From: an uncultured Chloroflexota bacterium
GTDB lineage: Bacteria; Chloroflexota; Anaerolineae; UBA4142; SHND01
NCBI GenBank assembly: GCA_937870825.1
Contig: CALMZO010000118.1
Location: forward strand, 1 to 32,335
DNA length: 32,335 nucleotides
Direction: 5' to 3'
Made by a program: the position numbers and the translations under genes. Shown here piece by piece: positions 23,263 to 29,894 of this stretch. Numbering within the stretch: position 1 is the first letter of the stretch; each line of letters opens with the position of its first letter. The notes below the pieces were generated by a model that saw only the letters and a program-made list of their open reading frames with translations, was not told where the DNA came from and searched no databases.

Positions 23263-23747
23263 TGCGAGCTACCATTCTCTTGTTTTTGACGTGCGGCGTT
23301 CAAAAATTCGCGCGTTGGCGGCAAGACACCGAGCTGCTGCCACATGCCGAGACGGTCAGTTAAATCTGCGTACTCGACAATTTTTCCATCCACAACGCGA
23401 TGAATGTTGACGCCCGCGTATTCGAGTTTTCTGCCTGTGGGCGCGAGCCCCGCAAATTCGCCCAAGTGTGTACCGCGAAAAGTAAAACGCATGAACACGC
23501 GGTCATCTTCGACAATCATTTCCTCAATCGTCAAATGCCCATCGGGGAATGACGCGCGCAAGCTTTTGTACGCTTCTTTGATAACGTCAGGCGATTCCTC
23601 GCCGTCGCCGCCTTGCACCGCGCCTTGAATGAGCAATTTCGCGCGATACGGATTCGCGAGAACCTCATCGGCAACGTCGAGGTTTCCGTTGTTCCAAACC
23701 TCTTCGATATAGCGGCGAACCACTGCTTTGATTTCTGCGGGCGACAT
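23259..23747 (-). CDS. SnoaL-like/ester cyclase family protein (NTF2 fold)
   Basis: A 162-residue NTF2-fold protein like the SnoaL polyketide cyclase/ester cyclase families. Blocks: VVRRYIEEVWNNGNLDVADE, AYKSLRASFPDGHLTIEEMI, the VFMRFTFRGTHLGEFAGLAPTG block, AGVNIHRVVDGKIVEYADLT and DRLGMWQQLGVLP. These are very common stress- or substrate-handling proteins, and the substrate cannot be told. It lies between lysX (stop 3 bases upstream of its ATG) and lysY (overlap ATGA), so it is fully embedded in and coupled to the pathway genes. A role in lysine synthesis is possible only by position. Confidence 0.9.
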   Translation of the reverse strand: MSPAEIKAVVRRYIEEVWNNGNLDVADEVLANPYRAKLLIQGAVQGGDGEESPDVIKEAYKSLRASFPDGHLTIEEMIVEDDRVFMRFTFRGTHLGEFAGLAPTGRKLEYAGVNIHRVVDGKIVEYADLTDRLGMWQQLGVLPPTREFLNAARQKQENGSSQ

Positions 23748-23750
23748 GGT

Positions 23751-24659
23751 TTATTGCGCGAATGCCAACGCGGCTGCGTCGGGCAATGGCGCGGTTGCTA
23801 ACGGATTGATTTCGCGGCGTCCCACCGCGAGAACGTAATCAATAATTTTGTTGGGAATGTCCACGCCCGTCGTCGCGATGCTGTTGCGAAATTCGATGGT
23901 GTAATTCACTTCGTTGATGAGAAAACCGCGCTCGGGGTCTTCCAACACATCCACGCCCGTAATGCCGCCGCCCACCGCGTTCGATGCCGCGACACAAATT
24001 TCATTCAGTTCGGGCGTTACGGGACAATTGGTTGCTTCGCCGCCGCGCGCCGTGTTGGTAATCCAATGTTCGGACGCGCGATAAATTGCGGCGATGGTTT
24101 CGTTGCCCACGACGAACGCGCGAATGTCGCGTTTCGGTTTGCGAATGTATTCTTGAATGTAAAAAATGGAATGATGGTACGAGCCGAGAATTTCTTTGTG
24201 TTCGAGAATGGCTTCGGCGGCATCGCGGTCATTGATTTTGGAAAGCAAGCGTCCCCACGAACCAATCGCGGGTTTGAGAATGACGGGATAACCCATCTCT
24301 TCAATCGTCTTGAGCGCGGACTCGGGCGTGAAGGCGACTTTGACGGTCGGACTCGGCACGCCCGCGCGAATCAACGCGGACGATGTGACCAATTTATTGC
24401 CGCACACATCGGCGACGTGCGCGGTGTTGACGGTGGGGATGCCCCAATCGTTCAAGATGCGTAACGCATACAACGCGCGCGAGTGATTGATGCAGCGTTC
24501 GAGGACGACATCGTATTGCCGCCACGGCGCGGGATTTTCCAAATCGAACGCAATGTCGCGGTCGTCAATGCGGTCATAATCAATGCCGCGCGCGTCGAGG
24601 GTCTCGAACAAAATTTTTTCTTCGACGCGCGCGCGGGAATAGAGAACGGCAATTTTCAT
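23751..24659 (-). CDS. lysX: [LysW]-aminoadipate ligase (LysX)
   Basis: A 302-residue RimK-type ATP-grasp ligase that joins 2-aminoadipate through its amino group to the C-terminal Glu of LysW. Motifs: [54 protein letters not shown] (ATP-binding Lys and loop), [19 protein letters not shown], and the Mg-binding end [20 protein letters not shown] with NYTIEFRNS. The NYTIEF segment corresponds to the substrate-specificity region of LysX/ArgX. The start ATG is 24657-24659. There is no Shine-Dalgarno sequence; an 80-bp repeat tract separates it from lysW. Confidence 0.95.
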   Translation of the reverse strand: MKIAVLYSRARVEEKILFETLDARGIDYDRIDDRDIAFDLENPAPWRQYDVVLERCINHSRALYALRILNDWGIPTVNTAHVADVCGNKLVTSSALIRAGVPSPTVKVAFTPESALKTIEEMGYPVILKPAIGSWGRLLSKINDRDAAEAILEHKEILGSYHHSIFYIQEYIRKPKRDIRAFVVGNETIAAIYRASEHWITNTARGGEATNCPVTPELNEICVAASNAVGGGITGVDVLEDPERGFLINEVNYTIEFRNSIATTGVDIPNKIIDYVLAVGRREINPLATAPLPDAAALAFAQ

Positions 24660-24739
24660 CTGTTAGACCACAGAGCACAGATAACAGAACACAGCATGTA
24701 AAAGGTCTGCAATCTGTGTTCTGTCATCTGCTATCTGTT
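24660..24739. repeat. Tandem repeats between lysW and lysX
   Basis: ACAGATAACAGAACACAGC-type units are followed by their inverted counterparts (GTGTTCTGTCATCTGCTATC), able to form a hairpin. Same class as the arrays next to lysU, lysZ and rlmB. No gene or Shine-Dalgarno site is visible. Confidence 0.8.
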
Positions 24740-24904
24740 TTACTCTCCCCAATCTTCTTCTTCTTGCGGCGCGAGGGCGAGTTCCAATGGACTCTCTTTC
24801 ACGACTTCGAGTTCGGCGCCGCAGTCGGGGCAAGTGACAATTTCCCCGCGCAGCGGTTTTTGTAATGTGATAGTGGCTTCACATTCGGGACAAGTGGCGG
24901 ACAT
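24740..24904 (-). CDS. lysW: LysW amino-group carrier protein
   Basis: A 54-residue acidic carrier. The N-terminal half is a zinc ribbon ([20 protein letters not shown]; four Cys), and the C-terminus ends with the diagnostic EDWGE. The last Glu is the attachment point: LysX links aminoadipate to its gamma-carboxyl, and LysZ, LysY and LysJ act on the carried intermediate before LysK releases lysine. The central [13 protein letters not shown] block is typical. The start is ATG 24902-24904 with GAGGAG eight bases upstream, the best site in the leader. It is the first gene of the operon, so the carrier can be made in excess of the enzymes. It is so short that automated gene callers may miss it. 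Confidence 0.96.
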   Translation of the reverse strand: MSATCPECEATITLQKPLRGEIVTCPDCGAELEVVKESPLELALAPQEEEDWGE

Positions 24905-24920
24905 TGGTAGAACTCCTCAA

Positions 24921-24968
24921 CCTCTCCCTCGCTCCTCTCTCCCATGTGGAGAGGGGAAAGGGGTGAGG
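24921..24968. repeat. Dispersed palindromic repeat in the lysW leader
   Basis: CCTCTCCC and CTCTCTCCCATGTGGAGAGG can fold, and the tract ends GGGGTGAGG. It shares the core with the insertions in lysK (3600-3640) and cysS (29432-29490). Confidence 0.75.
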
Positions 24969-24974
24969 CACAAC

Positions 24975-25016
24975 AAAAAAATCAGCCCCCGCCAAACCGT
25001 CATTGGTGAGGGCTGA
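24975..25016 (-). terminator. Attenuator-like terminator in the lysine operon leader
   Basis: On the minus strand TCAGCCC (and further UCnCCAA) pairs with TTGGnGG and GGGCTGA, about 13 pairs with one A-C mismatch, followed by ATTTTTTT. It lies about 120 bases after the predicted transcription start and 71 bases before lysW, so readthrough must be regulated or incomplete. Confidence 0.8.
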
Positions 25017-25019
25017 TAG

Positions 25020-25137
25020 AAATGTAGACGTTGACTTGGTCTGTGTTCGAATCAGGTAAATCGGATTGCATCGCGGCATTTACGCGCGGTCAAAAAATTT
25101 GTGACGAATTTATGTCACGAATGCGCGCGTAAAAAAT
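25020..25137 (-). promoter_or_regulatory. Structured leader upstream of the lysW attenuator
   Basis: A 10-bp helix TTTACGCGCG (25079-25088) / CGCGCGTAAA (25124-25133) encloses a hairpin GTGAC/GTCAC (25101-25118). It is followed by a single-stranded part up to the terminator. Short stretches (CCAA, CGTC) before the terminator could pair with its loop side (TTGG, GACG) as a weak antiterminator. Open frames in the leader have no Lys or Arg codon cluster, and no match to the lysine (L-box) riboswitch or a T-box is visible. Regulation by an unknown ligand is inference. Confidence 0.5.
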
Positions 25138-25144
25138 TTTTCGT

Positions 25145-25172
25145 ACTATAGCACACTAATTGCGCGTGTCAA
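25145..25172 (-). promoter_or_regulatory. Main promoter of the lysine operon
   Basis: On the minus strand TTGACA (25167-25172) and TATAGT (25145-25150) are 16 bp apart, a near-consensus sigma-70 promoter. The transcript would start near 25137, giving a leader of about 230 bases before lysW. Confidence 0.85.
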
Positions 25173-25206
25173 TTGTTTTGAATCTTAAATTTTTGCGCGC
25201 GCGCGT

Positions 25207-25346
25207 TTGTCATTGCGAACGTTGGAGTCTAGTTCACTCCATGCCAAGCCATCGCATACGCGCAGGGTACGCACAACGCGTTGTATTGACGATTCGCGCG
25301 TGAGATTGCTGGGTTGCGACAAAAATCGTCGAACTCGCAATGCCAA
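25207..25346. repeat. Dispersed inverted-repeat element (MITE-like)
   Basis: The ends TTGTCATTGCGA (25207-25218) and TCGCAATGCCAA (25335-25346) are inverted copies with one mismatch. It contains GAGATTGCTGGGTTGCGAC, resembling the widespread 'gtcattgcga ... gagattgct ... tcgcaatgac' repeat of environmental genomes. It fills the gap between the lysine promoter and the next gene; no gene is present. Confidence 0.7.
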
Positions 25347-25354
25347 ACGCGTGT

Positions 25355-25915
25355 TCATGTTTCAATCAGCTTGCCCAGTTTTCCCAACGCGCCTTTCCAA
25401 TACGTTTTCATCTGTTCAACCTCCGCTGCCGATTCCAATTTTTCGTGCTGGACTTGAATCATGCTTTTGGTCTCGCCTTTGGCGTACAAATTGAAATCTA
25501 CGCGCGTGGCATTGTCTTTGCCCCAGCCGATACGAAGCGATTTGTTGGGCGTGGCTTTGCTCAAAGAATGTTTTTTATTGCCGAGCCATTTCGCGCGCGT
25601 CGCTTCATCCGCGCACGCGGCGTACAAATCGCGCAAGGGCGCGTTGAATGTTTTGCTGGCGTTCGCGCTGTACCCGTTCGCTTTTTGATGCACGGCGCGC
25701 AAGCCGCGCGCTTGTTCGTAACCGACAGTCACCATCTGACTCCACCAGTCGGTAACGTTGTACTCGTCGGATAACAGTTGGGCGATTTGTTTGTGCGGCA
25801 TTTTTTGCGCGTGTTCGCCGTCGAGGACTTGAAGCCATTCCTCCCAACCTTTGCCGGTCTTGGCGCGCACGGCATCGCTGCTGATGCCGCCGTATTTTTC
25901 TTTGGTTTTGGGCAT
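25355..25915 (-). CDS. DUF4287 and AHSA1/START-like domain protein
   Basis: A 186-residue protein in two parts. An N-terminal DUF4287 region (about 9-75) shows KTGKGWEEWLQVLDGEHAQK, KMPHKQIAQLLSDEYNVTDW and WSQMVTVGYEQARGLRAVHQ. A C-terminal SRPBCC/AHSA1-like domain (about 80-186) shows NASKTFNAPLRDLYAACADE, RIGWGKDNATRVDFNLYAKG and QVQHEKLESAAEVEQMKTYW. This two-part architecture is common in bacteria; the START-like part probably binds a hydrophobic ligand or client, and function is unknown. The ATG at 25913-25915 follows GGGAGGAT. It lies 16 bases after the next gene's stop and probably shares its promoter. Confidence 0.9.
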   Translation of the reverse strand: MPKTKEKYGGISSDAVRAKTGKGWEEWLQVLDGEHAQKMPHKQIAQLLSDEYNVTDWWSQMVTVGYEQARGLRAVHQKANGYSANASKTFNAPLRDLYAACADEATRAKWLGNKKHSLSKATPNKSLRIGWGKDNATRVDFNLYAKGETKSMIQVQHEKLESAAEVEQMKTYWKGALGKLGKLIET

Positions 25916-25931
25916 AACATCCTCCCGAAAA

Positions 25932-26192
25932 TTATTCGCTGGAGAGCGCGGTGGTTAATTGAAAGATGAGATGGTTGAGCCGGCGGAGTTCGTGATTTTG
26001 CATGACGCTGGCGTGCGTATAGAGGGCGTGCAAATTGTCGAGGGTGAGTTGCGCGGCGTGTTTGTCTAAATCGGGTGACGCGAGAATTTGTGCGGTGAGT
26101 TGGTCGAGTTGTTCGAGCGCGACGCGCCAGCGTCCGGGTTTGTGCATTTCCGCGCCTGCCGCGCGAATCCGGGTTTCCAACACGGTGTTCAT
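25932..26192 (-). CDS. Small helical protein, unknown
   Basis: An 86-residue, all-helical protein (ETRIRAAGAEMHKPGRWRVA, LEQLDQLTAQILASPDLDKH and QNHELRRLNHLIFQLTTALS). No family is recognised. It precedes the DUF4287 gene by 16 bases. It has a consensus promoter whose -10 box ends 8 bases before the ATG and no Shine-Dalgarno sequence, so the mRNA is probably leaderless or nearly so. This spacing fixes the start at 26190-26192. Confidence 0.75.
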   Translation of the reverse strand: MNTVLETRIRAAGAEMHKPGRWRVALEQLDQLTAQILASPDLDKHAAQLTLDNLHALYTHASVMQNHELRRLNHLIFQLTTALSSE

Positions 26193-26200
26193 TGCGCGGA

Positions 26201-26229
26201 ATTATATGCGCGCGGCAACAGGTTGACAA
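26201..26229 (-). promoter_or_regulatory. Promoter giving a leaderless mRNA
   Basis: On the minus strand TTGTCA (26224-26229), a 17-bp spacer and TATAAT (26201-26206). Only eight bases separate TATAAT from the ATG at 26192, so transcription should start at or next to the start codon. Confidence 0.8.
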
Positions 26230-26236
26230 GCAGAAA

Positions 26237-26270
26237 TAAAAAACGCGCGCGACCAGTTCGCGCGCGCGTT
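26237..26270 (-). terminator. Terminator upstream of the small helical gene
   Basis: A GCGCGCG-rich stem (26242-26252 with 26258-26270) is followed on the minus strand by TTTTTTATT. It closes transcripts coming from the CBM48 gene and insulates the next promoter. The 150 bases between it and the CBM48 gene stop hold no gene or clear signal. Confidence 0.8.
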
Positions 26271-26421
26271 ACGAGGGACGGACATTCGATTACGTTTGTA
26301 ATCTTGCTTATAGTCAACTCGAATAAAGTTCGTAGCATCGGACTCGAGCATTGATGCGGTTACTGCCCATCAACCCGCTGAAGCGTAGAATTCATCATGC
26401 GACTTCTATTTGAGAGCTCTA

Positions 26422-26718
26422 TTACGTTGTAAGCAGCGAGTCTTGTGTTCCGAAAATGTTTGGCACGAGGCGGTCGGGGTTGGGGTCGTTTTCCCAACGC
26501 CCGCCGTCAAGATAAAATTTGTAGCGATATTCTTTGCCGCTTTCCAAATTCAATGCCGCGCTGAAACTGCCATCTTTTTTCCGCTTGAGAGGGGTTGCGG
26601 CGGGGTCCCAGTTGTTGAATTCGCCGACGACGACTGCCTCGTGCGCTTGCACATCGGACGGCAATTCAAAAGTGACTTTGACGACACCTTTTTTTGTTTT
26701 GAGATAGGACTTGGTCAT
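26422..26718 (-). CDS. Isolated CBM48/isoamylase-N-like glycogen-binding domain protein
   Basis: A 98-residue single-domain protein of the E-set/CBM48 (AMPK glycogen-binding) type: VKVTFELPSDVQAHEAVVVG, EFNNWDPAATPLKRKKDGSF, SAALNLESGKEYRYKFYLDG, GRWENDPNPDRLVPNIFG. Aromatic and Trp residues (FNNWD, GRWEND) are those used to bind alpha-glucan. Stand-alone copies are common in bacteria; what it attaches is unknown. The ATG at 26716-26718 follows AAGGAG with a 9-base gap. Confidence 0.92.
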   Translation of the reverse strand: MTKSYLKTKKGVVKVTFELPSDVQAHEAVVVGEFNNWDPAATPLKRKKDGSFSAALNLESGKEYRYKFYLDGGRWENDPNPDRLVPNIFGTQDSLLTT

Positions 26719-26758
26719 GTTGTTCTGCTCCTTGTATGAGAATTGATTCGGTCAGGGA

Positions 26759-26788
26759 ATTATCATTTTGGTACTTACTTCATCGTAA
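26759..26788 (-). promoter_or_regulatory. Probable promoter of the CBM48 gene
   Basis: On the minus strand TTACGA (26783-26788), 18 bp, GATAAT (26759-26764). It lies 40 bases before the start codon. Confidence 0.5.
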
Positions 26789-26877
26789 GCAGAACTGGCG
26801 GGGCGGATTATAGAACAAGTACGCGCGCGCGCAAAATTTTTTTTGGCGCGCGATTTTGGTGAACATTAAAATTTTCT

Positions 26878-26906
26878 TTGACAACCCCTAGTGGATATGT
26901 TAAGAT
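26878..26906 (+). promoter_or_regulatory. Promoter of the yacL-cysS-rlmB operon leader
   Basis: TTGACA (26878-26883), a 17-bp spacer and TAAGAT (26901-26906). Transcription would begin near 26913, more than 400 bases before the first start codon. Confidence 0.8.
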
Positions 26907-26912
26907 GCCCGC

Positions 26913-27149
26913 GATGTTTTGGATGCTATTTATTCATTCGCGAAACATCACGGATTTATTCTGCAGGGTCATCCTGCAATATTGTCCCGGGTTTGTTCGG
27001 TTCGTGATTCATTTTGGAGTTGCACACCTTACTGCCGGTTCCTTTTTTCATCCGCTTTATGAGGGACCGCAAACCCTCTGATTCGTCAGTGGTAAGCAAA
27101 GCCGCTAACCTCTAGCGAAGAAAAGGTTGTTCCATCATCGGTGGAACGC
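26913..27149 (+). promoter_or_regulatory. Long structured leader RNA, possibly riboswitch-like
   Basis: About 240 bases between a consensus promoter and an intrinsic terminator, with no gene. Hairpins seen: GATGTTT/AAACATC near the start, GCAGG/CCTGC, GAGGG/CCCTC, CTGA-TTCG-TCAG (27078-27089) and GTTCCA/TGGAAC. The stretch 27068-27103 (GCAAACC, a hairpin, GG, then GCAAAGCC) resembles the conserved core of c-di-GMP-I (GEMM-I) riboswitches, but with a UUCG loop instead of GNRA, and I could not fit the second helix. GGTGGAACGC near 27140 also faintly recalls a T-box, but no specifier stem is apparent. The identity is open. Confidence 0.5.
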
Positions 27150-27179
27150 AAGTGTGCCGTCGGGGTACACTTTTTTTTT
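27150..27179 (+). terminator. Leader terminator upstream of the PIN/TRAM gene
   Basis: AAGTGTGCC and GGGGTACACTT pair over 6-8 bp and are followed by nine T. It lies 150 bases before the first start codon. The DNA from here to the gene holds hairpins CGAAAC/GTTTCG and a perfect GCATTGCG/CGCAATGC (27267-27287) but no other gene. Confidence 0.85.
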
Positions 27180-27329
27180 CTCGCGAAACGATTTTTGTTT
27201 CGATGTTGCTCCGCTCGTCCTGCGTGTGATGAGATTATGCCTTTGCGGGGGGCACCATTTATTCATGCATTGCGTATTTCGCAATGCCACTCGCCGACGC
27301 ATCACGCGACTTGGATTGCAGGAGGTCGT

Positions 27330-28391
27330 ATGTCAATCGAATTTATTTTTCGTCTGATTGGCATGGTCGTGTTTGCAATTATCGGTTGGCGCATCGGCGA
27401 AGCGCTCTCGGCGCAGCCCGACCATGACATTCGCTTTATCCTCGTTTTGCTTCTCGCCGGCGCCGCGCTTGGCTTGCTCATTACGCCGTGGATTACGCTC
27501 CGTCCGTACCGCTGGTTTCGACGGCAGATGCGCCGCGTTCCCGCGCAGCAGCTTCTCGCCGCGACGATTGGTCTCATTATCGGACTCATCATCGCCGCGC
27601 TGACCGCGTTCCCTCTGTCCTTTCTCCCCGAACCCCTCAAAAATATCCTGCCCTTTGTTTCTCTCCTTCTGTTTGGTTACACCGGCGCGTGGGTGATGGT
27701 CATGCGCGAACGCGATATTTTTTCGCTGTTCGGCGGACGCTTATCGCGTGAAGGTGGTCGCAACAAAGCCGCGGCGGCAGAAGGATTGTCCGAGCGCACC
27801 ATTTTGCTGGACACGAGCGTTATCATTGACGGACGCATTGCCGATATTTCGCGCACGGGCTTTCTCGACGGCATTCTCACTATTCCGCGTTTTGTGTTGA
27901 ATGAATTGCAGCACATTGCCGATTCGTCCGATACGCTGCGGCGCAATCGCGGGCGGCGCGGGCTGGACATGCTCAACAAATTGCAAAAAGAATCCGTCGT
28001 GCCAATCAAAATTACCGATATGGACGTGGAAGAAGTGCGCGAGGTGGACGACAAACTCGTGCGTCTCGCCAAGCAACTGCGCGCGCCCGTCCTCACCAAC
28101 GATTTCAATTTGAACAAAGTTGCGGAAATTCAAGGCGTGCGCGTGTTGAACGTAAACGAATTGGCGAACGCGCTGCGCGCCATCGTGCTGCCCGGCGAAA
28201 ACATGCACGTCAAACTGGTGCAAGAAGGCAAAGAGTTGGGACAGGGGGTGGCGTACCTGGATGACGGCACGATGGTTGTCGTCGAGAACGGCAAAAAATA
28301 TATGGGCAACAGCATTGACGTGACCGTAACGCGCATGTTGCAAACGAATCAAGGACGAATGATTTTCGCGACGCCGGCGAATGGAAAATAA
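27330..28391 (+). CDS. YacL-type membrane PIN/TRAM domain protein
   Basis: A 353-residue protein of the YacL family. The first 125 residues contain about four transmembrane helices (among them FIFRLIGMVVFAIIGW, FILVLLLAGAALGLLIT, LLAATIGLIIGLIIAALTAF). A PIN ribonuclease domain (about 146-275) has acidic residues in ILLDTSVIIDGRIADI, RFVLNELQHIADSSD and PVLTNDFNLNKVAEIQGV. A TRAM RNA-binding domain (about 288-345) shows VKLVQEGKELGQGVAYLDDG and TMVVVENGKK. It is probably a membrane-bound RNA nuclease or RNA-binding factor. It lies directly before cysS. The ATG at 27330 follows AGGAGGT; an upstream in-frame ATG is inside the leader and is not used. Confidence 0.93.
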   Translation: MSIEFIFRLIGMVVFAIIGWRIGEALSAQPDHDIRFILVLLLAGAALGLLITPWITLRPYRWFRRQMRRVPAQQLLAATIGLIIGLIIAALTAFPLSFLPEPLKNILPFVSLLLFGYTGAWVMVMRERDIFSLFGGRLSREGGRNKAAAAEGLSERTILLDTSVIIDGRIADISRTGFLDGILTIPRFVLNELQHIADSSDTLRRNRGRRGLDMLNKLQKESVVPIKITDMDVEEVREVDDKLVRLAKQLRAPVLTNDFNLNKVAEIQGVRVLNVNELANALRAIVLPGENMHVKLVQEGKELGQGVAYLDDGTMVVVENGKKYMGNSIDVTVTRMLQTNQGRMIFATPANGK

Positions 28392-28399
28392 AGAGTAAC

Positions 28400-28448
28400 G
28401 AGCATCGCGCATTGAGTTTCGGCTATCCGTACTCAATGCGCGATGCTC
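28400..28448. repeat. Perfect 17-bp inverted repeat before cysS
   Basis: GAGCATCGCGCATTGAG (28400-28416) and its exact reverse complement (28432-28448) flank a 15-base loop. It lies between the PIN/TRAM gene and cysS, ending 9 bases before the cysS ATG where a Shine-Dalgarno site would be. The TTTT after it is short, so terminator function is doubtful. Confidence 0.9.
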
Positions 28449-28457
28449 AATGCTTTT

Positions 28458-29882
28458 ATGGCTCTCTCTCTCTACAACACTCTCGCTCGACAAAAACAAG
28501 AATTCAAACCGCGTGACCCAACGCACGTGGCGATGTACGTCTGCGGACCGAATTTGTACGGACCCGCGCACATTGGACATGCGTTGTCGTACATTACCTT
28601 TGACACGCTGAAACGGTACTTGAAATTTCGCGGCTATCACGTCAAGCACGTTCAAAATTTTACCGATATTGAAGACCGCATCATCGAAACGGCAAAAAAA
28701 GAAAATACGACGATTGAAGCGTTGGCGGAAAAATACATCGCGCGTTTTTTGAATGAAATGGATGCGCTCAACATTCAACGCGCCGACGCCTACCCGCGCG
28801 CCACCGAAGCAATTCCGACGATTGTCAAGATGACACAGGGCTTGATTGAAAAAGGGATGGCGTATGAATTGGACGGCGACGTGTATTTTCGCGTGCGCGC
28901 GGATAAAGATTACGGAAAATTGTCGCATCGTTCGCTCGACGAAATGGAAGCGGGCGCGCGTGTCACCGTTGATGAACGCAAGTACGACCCCATGGATTTC
29001 GCATTGTGGAAATCGTCCAAACCCGACGAACCCGCGTGGGATTCGCCGTGGGGACCCGGACGACCCGGCTGGCATATCGAATGCTCGGCGATGAATTTGA
29101 ACGAACACGGCGAACAGATTGACCTGCACGGCGGCGGACAGGATGTGATGTTTCCGCATCACGAAAACGAAATCGCGCAATCGGAATCGTACACGGGCAA
29201 AGAATTTGCGCGCTATTGGGTTCACAACGCGCTGCTGCATTTGCCGGGTCAAGAAAAAATGACGCGGCATCTCGGCGGACTGGTCCTCATTCCCGACGCG
29301 CTCGCACGTCACAGCAGCGACGCGATTCGCGCATTCATTTTGGGAACGCATTATCGTTCCCCGCTCGCGTGGACGGAAGAAGGCATTGACGCGGCAGAAC
29401 GCGGCTTGGAACGTTTGCGCGCAGCGGTGCGCCTCACCCCCAGCCCCTCTCCTCAAATTCAAGAGCAGAATTTGCGGAGAGGTGAGTCGAGTTCTTTGGA
29501 TGCAATTTCGAGAGAGGCGCGCGAAAAATTTATCGCAATGATGGACGACGATTTGAATACGGCGGGCGCGCTCGGCGTATTGTACGATTTGGCGCGCGAG
29601 ATTAATCGCGCGCGCGGGGAAGGGGCGAACGCGGAAACACTCGCGCCGGCACAAGCGACGTTACAAGAACTCGCGGGCGTTTTGGGCTTGACCTTGCAAG
29701 AACCGAAACGCGCGGTGACAGATGACGAAGCCGCGAAAATTGATGCGCTCATCGCCGAACGCAACGCGCTGCGTGCCGCGAAAAAATACGCGGAAGCCGA
29801 CAAGGTGCGCGCGCAGTTGACGGAGATGGGAATTGAAATTGCCGACAGCGCGCAAGGAACGACGTGGAAAAAAGTGCGATAG
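28458..29882 (+). CDS. cysS: Cysteinyl-tRNA synthetase
   Basis: A 474-residue class I tRNA synthetase that charges tRNA-Cys. The HIGH motif is in PNLYGPAHIGHALSY (HIGH at 38-41). Zinc ligands are Cys29, Cys209 (WHIECSAM) and the HHENE block (about 234-238). The KMSKS-like loop reads EKMTRHLGG (266-274) instead of EKMSKSLGN, so the second Lys is missing; similar forms occur in a subgroup of CysRS. Residues about 326-346 (LTPSPSPQIQEQNLRRGES) are a dispersed repeat inserted in frame between the catalytic part and the DALR-type helical domain. The ATG at 28458 starts the family N-terminus. No Shine-Dalgarno sequence is present. Confidence 0.96.
   Translation: MALSLYNTLARQKQEFKPRDPTHVAMYVCGPNLYGPAHIGHALSYITFDTLKRYLKFRGYHVKHVQNFTDIEDRIIETAKKENTTIEALAEKYIARFLNEMDALNIQRADAYPRATEAIPTIVKMTQGLIEKGMAYELDGDVYFRVRADKDYGKLSHRSLDEMEAGARVTVDERKYDPMDFALWKSSKPDEPAWDSPWGPGRPGWHIECSAMNLNEHGEQIDLHGGGQDVMFPHHENEIAQSESYTGKEFARYWVHNALLHLPGQEKMTRHLGGLVLIPDALARHSSDAIRAFILGTHYRSPLAWTEEGIDAAERGLERLRAAVRLTPSPSPQIQEQNLRRGESSSLDAISREAREKFIAMMDDDLNTAGALGVLYDLAREINRARGEGANAETLAPAQATLQELAGVLGLTLQEPKRAVTDDEAAKIDALIAERNALRAAKKYAEADKVRAQLTEMGIEIADSAQGTTWKKVR
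29432..29490. repeat. Dispersed palindromic repeat inserted in cysS
   Basis: CCTCACCCCCAGCCCCTCTCC with CTCAAATTCAAGAGCAG, then GGAGAGGTGAG. It is the third copy of the CCTCACCCC/GGAGAGG family. It encodes LTPSPSPQIQEQNLRRGES in frame. Confidence 0.8.
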
Positions 29883-29894
29883 TGCAATTGGTGC

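Noticed and set aside
24879-25079. 66-codon frame in the lysW leader as a leader-peptide gene
   Set aside because: No Lys or Arg codon cluster, no ribosome site, and it crosses the attenuator hairpin; a regulatory peptide is not supported.
25207-25346. Possible CRISPR-like or small RNA gene
   Set aside because: Only one pair of inverted ends and no direct repeats with spacers; it matches a common dispersed repeat type.
27120-27150. T-box antiterminator for cysS
   Set aside because: GGTGGAACGC is only partly similar to the T-box core, the terminator does not use it, and no specifier stem was found.
27141-27329. Extended N-terminus of the PIN/TRAM protein
   Set aside because: It begins inside the leader terminator and lacks membrane-protein features; ATG 27330 has a perfect Shine-Dalgarno site.
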